A stretch of DNA of 20,677 nt from an uncultured Bacteroidales bacterium (GTDB taxonomy: Bacteria > Bacteroidota > Bacteroidia > Bacteroidales > Paludibacteraceae). Below, piece by piece: positions 15,197 through 20,677 of the stretch. Both the position numbers and the translations under genes were made by a program. The notes under the pieces are model-generated. The model was not told where the DNA came from and ran no database searches. It was given only the letters and a program-made list of their open reading frames with translations. The stretch lies in assembly GCA_937911935.1 (NCBI GenBank), contig CALDQH010000044.1:1-20677 (forward strand), read 5' to 3'. Position 1 is the first letter of the stretch, and the number at the start of each line of letters is the position of its first letter.

Positions 15197-15502
15197 TTAA
15201 CTTAATATTACCTTGCCAATTCCATTTAAGTGTAATGACGCTGTTACGCCTATCGCTTTTAAAACTTTTGAAACAGTACCCAAAGTAAGATTATATCCTT
15301 TTTCTATTCTAGAAATTTGTGCACGTTTAACACCAATCATTTTGCCTAATTCTTCTTGAGTAAGATTCTTGGATAGTCTTGCTTGTTTTAAAGCTTCACC
15401 CATCAGAAAAGACTGAACATTAGCCTCGTGCTCATCTCTTTCTGTGTTCCCTTTTGGACCTAACACTTTATCTAAAACCTCTTCGTGACTATAAAGTTTC
15501 AT
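15197..15502 (-). CDS. XRE-family antitoxin (HigA type)
   Basis: A 101-residue DNA-binding protein, expected to neutralise the toxin encoded just upstream and to repress their shared promoter. The helix-turn-helix is at about residues 37-90: ALKQARLSKNLTQEELGKMI, then VKRAQISRIEKGYNLTLGTV, where the second part is the recognition helix region typical of XRE/Cro proteins. The N-terminal part (MKLYSHEEVLDKVLG) carries a sequence common in antitoxins paired with HigB/RelE-type toxins. The start lies 6 bases after the toxin stop. The gene is visibly more AT-rich than the housekeeping genes to the left. It ends 23 bases before the MBL-fold gene start. Confidence 0.87.
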   Translation of the reverse strand: MKLYSHEEVLDKVLGPKGNTERDEHEANVQSFLMGEALKQARLSKNLTQEELGKMIGVKRAQISRIEKGYNLTLGTVSKVLKAIGVTASLHLNGIGKVILS

Positions 15503-15508
15503 GATTTT

Positions 15509-15856
15509 CTAATTAAATTGATTTTTTAAATATTCAAGTCTTAATCTCTCTGCTTTTTCTATTTCCTTTTTAGGAGTTTTTTGAGACTTTTTAATGATGC
15601 CATGTGTCACTATCACTAATGAATTAGTATATGTGTCCCAAAAACTAAATAAACGATATGCGATACCATTGTATAAGGTTCTAACCTCCCAAATGTTTGA
15701 GTTTTCAAGCTTCTTAAATAATTCGTCGTCAACATATCCATTCATGCATTTTTCTATATTATATAGAACTTTCTGTTTGGCTTTAATGGGTAAAGCTTTT
15801 AAGAATTCTATAGTTTCTTCGGAATAAAGAACTTTAAAATGGGAATTGATTTTCAT
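15509..15856 (-). CDS. RelE/HigB-family toxin (Gp49-like)
   Basis: A 115-residue basic protein, probably a ribosome-dependent mRNA endonuclease. The family pattern is visible: VLYSEETIEFLKALPIKAKQ near the N-terminus, KKLENSNIWEVRTLYNGIAY in the middle (LxxxxIWELR-like core) and RLFSFW, followed by LVIVTHGIIKKSQKTPKKEI, the beta strand and Lys-rich end typical of HigB. Toxin before antitoxin is the higBA order, opposite to relBE. A nearby imperfect inverted repeat (AAAATGTT at 15869-15876 and AACGTTTT at 15888-15895) could be the antitoxin operator. The promoter is probably at 16054-16085, giving a leader of about 190 bases. Confidence 0.87.
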   Translation of the reverse strand: MKINSHFKVLYSEETIEFLKALPIKAKQKVLYNIEKCMNGYVDDELFKKLENSNIWEVRTLYNGIAYRLFSFWDTYTNSLVIVTHGIIKKSQKTPKKEIEKAERLRLEYLKNQFN

Positions 15857-16053
15857 TGCAAAAATAATAAAATGTTTCTATATATGTAACGTTTTAATCT
15901 AAGATTTTTTAGGTTAAATATAATAGGACCAGCCCGAGAGTAAATAAAAATAAGTTGAAACATTATTCCGATTAAAAATTAAGATGTTATTTTTTTAGAA
16001 GACGCAATGAACTTCTAAACTGATTGTTTTGTTAAGATGGTAAGCGAACACTG

Positions 16054-16085
16054 CAAAAGTAATATTTTCGCGGCATAAAATCAAC
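16054..16085 (-). promoter_or_regulatory. Candidate promoter of the toxin-antitoxin operon
   Basis: On the minus strand, GTTG (16082-16085), 20 bases, then TACTTTTG (16054-16061), close to TTTG-N20-TAnnTTTG. The upstream flank has AAAATCAACA paired with TGTTGGTTTT (about 16078-16102, one G-T pair), a possible hairpin. The 324-base gap 15857-16180 otherwise holds no gene that I can support. Confidence 0.5.
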
Positions 16086-16124
16086 AAAAAACTGTTGGTT
16101 TTATTTTTTTAGTATTAAACAACA

Positions 16125-16155
16125 CCGGCTGCAACCTTGGGGTAGGCGCAGCCGG
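16125..16155. repeat. GGCTGC hairpin repeat, copy 1
   Basis: CCGGCTGC (16125-16132) and GCAGCCGG (16148-16155) enclose AACCTTGGGGTAGGC. It lies 26 bases beyond the LRR gene stop. A near-identical copy is at 20019-20047, beyond the kinase gene. It may be a 3'-end hairpin, though a T-run is missing. Confidence 0.8.
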
Positions 16156-16180
16156 GTGAGGAGAGTAAGATAAAAATATG

Positions 16181-17587
16181 TTATTTTACCATTACTTTGG
16201 CAATGTTGTCGTTTACGGAAACGAGGTAAACGCCAGGTTGCAAGAATCCATTCAATGCAGTTACATTTTGACCTGCTAGGTTGTAAATACTGAAGCTGGT
16301 GTCTGATACGGTTATTAAACCGTTATAAATGGTGATGTTTGCTTCTGCAAGGTTTTCTATCACTGCAGATGGAATTTCATCTTCAATGCATTTAATATAT
16401 TTAAATTTACCGAATTCTGCATCTAAGTCGTATTTTTCATAGACCTCACAAGGTACGTATAAATAAGCATTGTAATTACTGAACGTAGAGTATGCAATAT
16501 CAACTGTTGGTACAGTAGTAGGATACGCTATTATCTTGGTTAGTTTATGACAACCATAGAATGCATTTTCACCAATCGATGTAACATTCTTGCCAATGGT
16601 AATTTTAGTTAACCCGCTACAATTTCTGAATGCCTTTTCACCAATCGATGTAACACTGTTAGGAATAATAATCTCCGTTAATCCGCTACAACCATAGAAT
16701 GCATAAAGGCCAATTGATGTAACACTGTTAGGAATATTAATCTCCGTTATCCCGCTACACTCATAGAATGCACGATCACCAATCGATGTAACGCTATTAG
16801 GGATATTGTACGTTGTATCCAGTTTTGTTGCGGGACATTGTATTAACTCGGTTTTATCTTTATTGAACAAAACTCCATTTTCTGAATAGTAATTTTGATT
16901 ATTAGGAGATACTATAAATTCCTTTATCCCGCTACAATCTCTGAATGCCTCATCGCCAATTGATGTAACACTATTAGGAATAATAATCTCCGTTAATCCG
17001 CTACAACGGTTGAATGCATAATCGCCAATTGATGTAACACTATTTGGGATTGTAATTTCGGTTAGATTTACCATGGAGGAACATAAATATGCGGGAATAT
17101 GTTCTACTTCATTTCCGATGGTAAAAGTGGTTATTTGGTCACGAATATCATCAAATGGGCTGTCGCTTGCGTATTCTTTTGCATTCCATATGATAGAAGT
17201 TAACTCGCTACAACTATAGAATGCACTATTATCAATCGATGTAACACTCTTGCCAATGGTAATTTTAGTTAATGCGCTACAATCTACGAATGCAAAACTG
17301 TCAATCGATGTAACATTCTTGCCAATGGTAATTTCAGTTAACTCGTTACATTCATAGAATGCATAATTATCAATCGATGTAACAGAATAGTTATTTGAGT
17401 TATAGTAGATATAATCGGGGATAGTGATACTGCCTGAATAAGGTTCACTCCAATGATGCTGACCTACTTTAGCCGTTTTATCGCCTTCATTTATGTAGTA
17501 GTAGATGCCGTCTATCTCTACACGGTCCGCCCAGAGTGTTATGCTTGATAACATAAGTGCAGAAAATAAAAGTAAAATTCTTTTCAT
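16181..17587 (-). CDS. BspA-like leucine-rich-repeat protein secreted by T9SS
   Basis: A 468-residue secreted surface protein. The signal peptide (residues 1-20, ending LWA) is followed by a short N-terminal strand region. About nine LRR_5/BspA repeats of 23 residues (consensus SVTSIGxxAFxxCSGLTEITIPN) span about residues 68-355. An island (about 233-265, YYSENGVLFNKDKTELIQCP) is a common BspA spacer. The last ~75 residues fit a type IX sorting domain: FSIYNLAGQNVTAL, then LQPGVYLVSVNDNIAKVMVK. Known BspA proteins bind host or microbial surface ligands; the ligand here is unknown. The repeats are also near-identical in DNA (ACCAATCGATGTAAC-like units), so recombination could change repeat number. 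AT-rich; no clear promoter box upstream. Confidence 0.9.
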   Translation of the reverse strand: MKRILLLFSALMLSSITLWADRVEIDGIYYYINEGDKTAKVGQHHWSEPYSGSITIPDYIYYNSNNYSVTSIDNYAFYECNELTEITIGKNVTSIDSFAFVDCSALTKITIGKSVTSIDNSAFYSCSELTSIIWNAKEYASDSPFDDIRDQITTFTIGNEVEHIPAYLCSSMVNLTEITIPNSVTSIGDYAFNRCSGLTEIIIPNSVTSIGDEAFRDCSGIKEFIVSPNNQNYYSENGVLFNKDKTELIQCPATKLDTTYNIPNSVTSIGDRAFYECSGITEINIPNSVTSIGLYAFYGCSGLTEIIIPNSVTSIGEKAFRNCSGLTKITIGKNVTSIGENAFYGCHKLTKIIAYPTTVPTVDIAYSTFSNYNAYLYVPCEVYEKYDLDAEFGKFKYIKCIEDEIPSAVIENLAEANITIYNGLITVSDTSFSIYNLAGQNVTALNGFLQPGVYLVSVNDNIAKVMVK

Positions 17588-17674
17588 ATAAAATTGTTTT
17601 TAATGTGAATAATTGATTTTAGCTTTGTTTTTTTATTTTCTTATTTTAGTATGTATTCTAATTTCTATTAAATT

Positions 17675-18451
17675 TTAAAAATTTAGTTTCCCTTTTAACT
17701 TTTCGGCAACTGATTGTAATTCGCTATAACTATATATGTTATTTCCTAAGTTTACACTGGTTGCTATAAGTGGTTTGTTGCACGATTTCCAAATAGTTAT
17801 CTCACTTTTATTTTCAACAGAATAATTGGATACTTTATATGGTTGTGCTCCCAAATTGACACATTGATTAAAGTATTTAAAGTTCGTCTTACCGTTGATA
17901 ATAATTAATTTCGGGTTTATTAAATTTATTAATTCTCTTATGTGTTTGTCAATCCACTCAGGCAATTCTTCTATTGCCATTAAATTATCTGCTATTTTCT
18001 TAAAATGCTTTTCAGTAGCAAAAGGAAGTAAGTCTATGTGGATGGCTTGATGTTTATACTTTTTATCAAAAAAACTAGCATCTAAACCATTTAAAAATGC
18101 TTCTATACTATTAAACCATTTCTTAGAATAAACGCCGCAGAAATAATTATTATAATCTCTTATGAGTTCTCCAGCATAACTACTGTAATCCTTATTTATT
18201 TCCTCGTCATTCCAATACTTTGCACTTTCAATACACTTTTCTGGATTATGTGGATTGGCACTAATAACTAATACTCTATCTCTCTCATCTTCAACATCGC
18301 CAAACCAAACAACTGGTGGAACATTTTTAAATTTACCAGGTGAAATACCTTTTAAATCTTCATGTTTTTTAAGTACTGTTTTTGTGTAATCTTCAGGTCT
18401 TTGGAGATCTATAGCAATCTTTCCACCTTTTACACTTGTTAATATACTCAT
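17675..18451 (-). CDS. Hypothetical protein, possibly uracil-DNA-glycosylase-superfamily-like
   Basis: A 258-residue protein I do not recognise firmly. Residues 47-70 (VVWFGDVEDERDRVLVISAN then PHNPE) place a hydrophobic strand and ANPHN where uracil-DNA glycosylases have their water-activating loop (GQDPYH, or GxNPG in other classes). IHIDLLPFAT (137-146) and PKLIIINGKTNF (180-191) fit the next two strands of that fold. KPLIATSVNLGNN (226-238) stands where an HPSPL-type motif would be, but the motif is absent. No signal peptide or membrane segment is seen. It is strongly AT-rich and lies 61 bases after a 57-codon ORF that has a good promoter, so the two may be an operon. The glycosylase resemblance is inference from motif spacing. 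Confidence 0.7.
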   Translation of the reverse strand: MSILTSVKGGKIAIDLQRPEDYTKTVLKKHEDLKGISPGKFKNVPPVVWFGDVEDERDRVLVISANPHNPEKCIESAKYWNDEEINKDYSSYAGELIRDYNNYFCGVYSKKWFNSIEAFLNGLDASFFDKKYKHQAIHIDLLPFATEKHFKKIADNLMAIEELPEWIDKHIRELINLINPKLIIINGKTNFKYFNQCVNLGAQPYKVSNYSVENKSEITIWKSCNKPLIATSVNLGNNIYSYSELQSVAEKLKGKLNF

Positions 18452-18512
18452 AATTAAAATATTTTTTAATTATACAATTAATATCAAAAGTCAACCTTTT
18501 TGTATTAGAATG

Positions 18513-18686
18513 TTAAGATCTTTCAATAATATAACCTGTAAATCCAGCACCTGATTTAATATTGTATTCTTTAAGTAACCACTCATGAAGTTGAGTTAAA
18601 GTTGGAGAAGTACTTTGTACAAATACTTTAGTTAGACCTTCTGGTTGTGATGAAGTTTTTTTTGTAGTGACTTTGTAAGTTGCCAT
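18513..18686 (-). CDS. Small protein of 57 residues, unknown function
   Basis: A short frame beginning MATYKVTTKKTSSQPEGL and ending GFTGYIIERS. The middle, LTQLHEWLLKEYNI, would be amphipathic helix; the ends look like beta strands (VFVQS, GYIIER). No signal peptide, Cys pair or known motif is present. Support for it being real is indirect: a complete promoter lies 112 bases upstream in the same direction, the codons look normal for this AT-rich segment (no rare Arg or Cys bias), A-rich bases precede the start, and the next gene downstream is on the same strand. Possible roles include a partner or regulator of the downstream gene. I do not recognise a family. Confidence 0.6.
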   Translation of the reverse strand: MATYKVTTKKTSSQPEGLTKVFVQSTSPTLTQLHEWLLKEYNIKSGAGFTGYIIERS

Positions 18687-18797
18687 AATATTGTATTTTT
18701 TTAAGTTGTTTTGCCTACTCTTTAAAGGATTTTCGGCATCTTCCTGTTTAATGTAGTGCTAACAAGCAATGGGATAAACTTGTATTAACTAATATGC

Positions 18798-18829
18798 CAA
18801 AAGTAACGTTTAACCTAACGCGTGTCAAA
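18798..18829 (-). promoter_or_regulatory. Promoter of the small ORF and downstream gene
   Basis: Minus-strand TTTG (18826-18829), 20 bases, then TACTTTTG (18798-18805): a full consensus match. Overlapping the upstream edge are two direct copies of GTCCTTGTTA/T (18830-18839 and 18840-18849), a candidate regulator site. Confidence 0.75.
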
Positions 18830-18898
18830 GTCCTTGTTAGTCCTTGTTTTGGCAGAGTTGAATAAGGTAACATGGGGTAGAGATAATTTTTTTATAAA

Positions 18899-18929
18899 CT
18901 TGCCGAATTGGCAAGAATATGTATATTTG
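18899..18929 (+). promoter_or_regulatory. Promoter of the kinase gene, with an overlapping palindrome
   Basis: CTTG (18899-18902), 19 bases, then TATATTTG (18922-18929), 20 bases before the kinase ATG. The -33 box is within CTTGCC-GAATT-GGCAAG (18899-18915), a perfect 6-base inverted repeat that could be an operator. It diverges from the promoter at 18798-18829, and the 263-base gap holds nothing else that I can name. Confidence 0.6.
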
Positions 18930-18949
18930 TGATAGGATTATAATATACT

Positions 18950-20002
18950 ATGTTTTCTGAGTCGTCGTCTTCTGCTTTTATACAGTCGGGGCCTATCTCT
19001 AATAAATGGTCCGAAATAACCCTTTTGCAAGTGCGATCGCGCAATGCGCTTTATACGGGTATTAGGCATGGTAGAAAGTTTCTTATCAAGGCCATAAAAC
19101 CCGTGTATGGGGATGCTGTGACTAGTCCATATGCTACGCAAAGCAAGGTGTCGCACGAAAAGGAATTTCGTTTGGGCATACTTTTAAATCATCCCCACAT
19201 TATGAGTACCTACTCGTTAGAAGAAGTGGAAGATTTAGGATTATGTATTGTGGCAGAATGGATAGAGGGTGTTACGTTGGGAAAATGGTTGTTGACCAAA
19301 CCCTCGTTAGCTGCACGTCGTCGCGTGCTGATGCAGATTTTAGATGCGCTAGCATACATTCATAGTTTGCAATTGGTGCACCACGATATTAAATTAGATA
19401 ATATCATGATTACCACCAATGGTAGTAATGTAAAACTAATTGATTTTGGCCTTTCTAATACCGACGATACCGTACTTACCGAAAGCAACGATGTAAGAAA
19501 AGACATTGTAGGTGTAGGTAAACTCATGGGGCGTATGTTTCCGCATCGCTATCCACTCATTAAGCGTCGCTGTATGCAAGGGGCGTATGCGCACATTGGT
19601 GCGTTGCGTAAGGCTATTTTGCGTCGTAGTCAAATAGTAAAGTGGCTGTATGCGTTGCTATTAGTAGTGCTGGTTTTGTTGTGCGCTGCCTTAATAAACG
19701 ACCGTGTTAAGGAGAAAGTAAAAAAACAAGAAATGCTAGTGTATGTCAAAAATCAGGTGGATATAGATATCAGTAAAATATATGCTCTAGTAGAGAGTAA
19801 AAATACATATTTAGATGCCATCCAGGCGCTTGGTGCAATAGATGTCTTATCTAAACGCGATTCGCTTGTAAATTTGTATGCCGACGATCCTGCTTCTGCC
19901 ATTTTTGTAGGTTCTGTTTGGGATCAATATTTTACATCTAAGTACAATACATTGCTAAAAGAGGTCTCTACCAACCGTACCAAGTGGCCGTATCCTTATT
20001 AA
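18950..20002 (+). CDS. Membrane-anchored serine/threonine protein kinase, shortened activation segment
   Basis: A 350-residue bitopic protein. The cytoplasmic kinase domain (about 20-225) has Lys47 (FLIKAIK), the helix-C Glu near residue 72, VAEWIEGVTL as the hinge, catalytic HHDIKLDN (Asp146, Asn151; HHD in place of HRD) and DFG (165-167). After DFG only about 14 residues precede NDVRKDIVGVGKLMG, which looks like the helix-F segment (usually SDIYSLGxIL). The threonine loop and APE motif are therefore missing. A basic stretch is followed by one membrane helix (about 232-250), then about 100 residues outside the membrane with no known sensor motif. The catalytic residues are present, so activity is possible. 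The partner and signal are unknown. It is preceded by its own promoter. Confidence 0.85.
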   Translation: MFSESSSSAFIQSGPISNKWSEITLLQVRSRNALYTGIRHGRKFLIKAIKPVYGDAVTSPYATQSKVSHEKEFRLGILLNHPHIMSTYSLEEVEDLGLCIVAEWIEGVTLGKWLLTKPSLAARRRVLMQILDALAYIHSLQLVHHDIKLDNIMITTNGSNVKLIDFGLSNTDDTVLTESNDVRKDIVGVGKLMGRMFPHRYPLIKRRCMQGAYAHIGALRKAILRRSQIVKWLYALLLVVLVLLCAALINDRVKEKVKKQEMLVYVKNQVDIDISKIYALVESKNTYLDAIQALGAIDVLSKRDSLVNLYADDPASAIFVGSVWDQYFTSKYNTLLKEVSTNRTKWPYPY

Positions 20003-20018
20003 TTTGATTATAAAACAC

Positions 20019-20047
20019 CGGCTGCAACCTTGGGGTAGGTGCAGCCG
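20019..20047. repeat. GGCTGC hairpin repeat, copy 2
   Basis: CGGCTGCA (20019-20026) and TGCAGCCG (20040-20047) enclose ACCTTGGGGTAGG, nearly identical to 16125-16155. It lies between two convergent genes, 17 bases after the kinase stop and 11 bases after the channel stop, so it may serve as a bidirectional 3' hairpin. Confidence 0.8.
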
Positions 20048-20057
20048 ATGACTTAAT

Positions 20058-20369
20058 TTATTGTTTCTTTAATTCATCAATAGATTTTTGCAGTTGGTTG
20101 ATTTTTTCTAGCAATTCATCGTTGTTATCTGCTACCATTGCATCAACAAAGATGGAGTTTATAAATGACATGCCTATGATACCGCCAAAGATTAATAATA
20201 AGCAGAAATAAAATCGAACCAATTCTGCCAATAAGGGTGCATGTCCATAATATGTTGATATTGTATTAGGAATTTCATACCATCCTTCTACTGTACAAAT
20301 CTGAAAAACAGAATATATGGAGCGTAGTGGAGTTTCAAAATGTTCTGGGTCTGCTTCTCTAAACAAACT
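20058..20369 (-). CDS. Ion-transport (voltage-gated channel-like) protein, C-terminal part only
   Basis: About 100 residues from the pore to the end of a bacterial NaV-type channel. Seen: LFREADPEHFETPLRSIYS, then the pore helix and filter in FQICTVEGWYEIP, where NaChBac has TLESW; the Glu of the ring is kept. A final membrane helix follows (FYFCLLLIFGGIIGMSFINS, then IFVDAM), corresponding to S6. The end (NDELLEKINQLQKSIDELKK) is a short coiled coil, as in other channels of this family, which form tetramers. The N-terminal voltage-sensor part is absent. Upstream of about 20369 the frame stays open only by reading the S2-like tail backwards, which gives implausible protein. The break therefore coincides with the suspected joint. 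The 20369 limit is approximate. Confidence 0.75.
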   Translation of the reverse strand, partial: SLFREADPEHFETPLRSIYSVFQICTVEGWYEIPNTISTYYGHAPLLAELVRFYFCLLLIFGGIIGMSFINSIFVDAMVADNNDELLEKINQLQKSIDELKKQ

Positions 20370-20400
20370 ACAATTGAGCAAACCAAAAACTATAACAATA
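20360..20400. other. Suspected chimeric joint (Bacteroidota to Firmicutes/Mollicutes-like)
   Basis: To the left is Bacteroidota-type sequence with a channel gene that lacks its 5' half. To the right is an S2 tail lacking its 5' part, then tsf with a strong Shine-Dalgarno site. Both genes break within the same few tens of bases, so a false join in assembly is more likely than a natural one. The exact base cannot be set. Confidence 0.7.
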
Positions 20401-20585
20401 ACAAACCAAGACAACCAAGAGCTCCAAGACAACCAAGAGCTCAAAGACCTCAAGCTGAACCAAAAGCTGAAGCTCCTGCACAAGAAGAAGCTGCTCCTGC
20501 ACAAGAAGAAGCTGCTCCTGCTGAAGAAGCTCCAAAAGCAAAAAGAGCTCCAAGAGCTAAAAAAGCTGCTGAAGCTGCTGAATAA
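20371..20585 (+). CDS. rpsB: 30S ribosomal protein S2, low-complexity C-terminal tail only
   Basis: About 70 residues reading NNNKPRQPRAPRQPRAQRPQ and then repeats of EAAPAQEEAAPAEEA, ending KAKRAPRAKKAAEAAE. The folded part of S2 is absent. I call it S2 because the frame ends 22 bases before tsf, and rpsB-tsf is one of the best conserved bacterial gene pairs; some Firmicutes and Mollicutes S2 proteins carry a basic/acidic Ala-rich tail. The tail itself has no diagnostic motif, so the name depends on context. The left limit is set by the suspected joint and is approximate. The Ala-rich repeats could themselves have contributed to misassembly. Confidence 0.6.
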
Positions 20586-20593
20586 TTAATCAT

Positions 20594-20600
20594 AAGGAGA
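20594..20600 (+). promoter_or_regulatory. Shine-Dalgarno site of tsf
   Basis: AAGGAGA stands 7 bases before the ATG at 20608. Such a strong site is normal in Firmicutes and is not seen before any of the Bacteroidota-like genes in this window. Confidence 0.9.
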
Positions 20601-20607
20601 TTTTAAA

Positions 20608-20677
20608 ATGATTACTGCTGCATTAGTAAAAGAATTAAGAGAAAAAACTGGCGCTGGTATGATGGACTGCAAAAAAG
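20608..20677 (+). CDS. tsf: Elongation factor Ts, 5' end only
   Basis: Recharges EF-Tu by exchanging GDP for GTP. Only 23 codons are present: MITAALVKELREKTGAGMMD and CKK, the N-terminal UBA-like helix region. VKELREKTGAGMMDCKK is the most conserved stretch of EF-Ts. The window ends in the gene; nothing suggests damage. Firmicutes-type wording and the strong ribosome site mark it as part of the foreign end segment. Confidence 0.93.
   Translation, partial: MITAALVKELREKTGAGMMDCKK

Noticed and set aside
15859..15866. TATTTTTG on the minus strand as a toxin promoter
   Set aside because: It fits TAnnTTTG but lies 2 bases before the toxin ATG, which would put the transcript start inside the gene. 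The box at 16054-16061 is better placed.
20371..20504. N-terminal extension of the channel protein on the minus strand
   Set aside because: The frame stays open only because it is antisense to the repetitive S2-like tail; the peptide (Leu/Ser/Trp/Phe repeats) is not plausible channel sequence.

Overview
The window is about 20.3 kb of an uncultured-type Bacteroidota chromosome, most likely order Bacteroidales, followed by about 0.3 kb that looks like a different organism. The Bacteroidota assignment rests on several things seen here: repeated promoter -7 boxes of the form TAnnTTTG (two with TTTG exactly 20 bp upstream), the absence of Shine-Dalgarno sites, a pdxJ-exbB-exbD-tonB cluster, a phylum-type PurM, a type IX secretion (T9SS) C-terminal sorting domain on a leucine-rich-repeat protein, and lipoprotein and ABC-F variants typical of the phylum. 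The last ~280 bases carry a low-complexity ribosomal protein S2 tail, a strong AAGGAG ribosome site and the first 23 codons of tsf, as in Firmicutes/Mollicutes. A chimeric contig joint near 20360-20400 is the simplest explanation.

Layout. 1-3433 (minus): a compact operon pdxJ > exbB > exbD > tonB/tolA-like > purM (purM runs off the left edge), linking vitamin B6 and purine synthesis genes to the energiser of outer-membrane transport. 3541-5012 (plus): nadK and ruvC, overlapping by one base. 5018-5743 (minus): yebC. 6003-8447 (minus): pheT. 8696-10321 (minus): a PLP aminotransferase and a PaaI-like thioesterase, divergent from queH (10402-10947, plus) across a palindrome that places a -7 box for each direction. 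11048-12664 (minus): an ABC-F ATPase whose second nucleotide site is degenerate. 13042-13977 (plus): a surface lipoprotein with a strong terminator. 14025-15173 (minus): a metallo-beta-lactamase-fold hydrolase carrying in-frame insertions of dispersed repeat DNA.

15180-18950 is visibly more AT-rich and looks accessory: a HigB/HigA-type toxin-antitoxin pair, a secreted BspA-like LRR protein, a protein weakly resembling the uracil-DNA-glycosylase superfamily, and an unreported-looking 57-residue ORF with a well-formed promoter. 18950-20002 (plus) is a membrane-anchored Ser/Thr kinase with a shortened activation segment. 20058-~20369 (minus) is the C-terminal half of a voltage-gated-channel-like protein cut by the joint.

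The most unusual feature is a network of modular palindromic repeats. They fill the gaps at 5766-6002, 8524-8695, 10998-11045 and 12696-12995, and related modules are found inside the coding sequence of the MBL-fold hydrolase, where they add roughly 110 residues in frame. One module is read in two different frames within that gene. Between intergenic copies, short hairpins are replaced by different but still self-complementary hairpins. All coordinates were read by eye; family assignments are from recognised motifs, not from searches.
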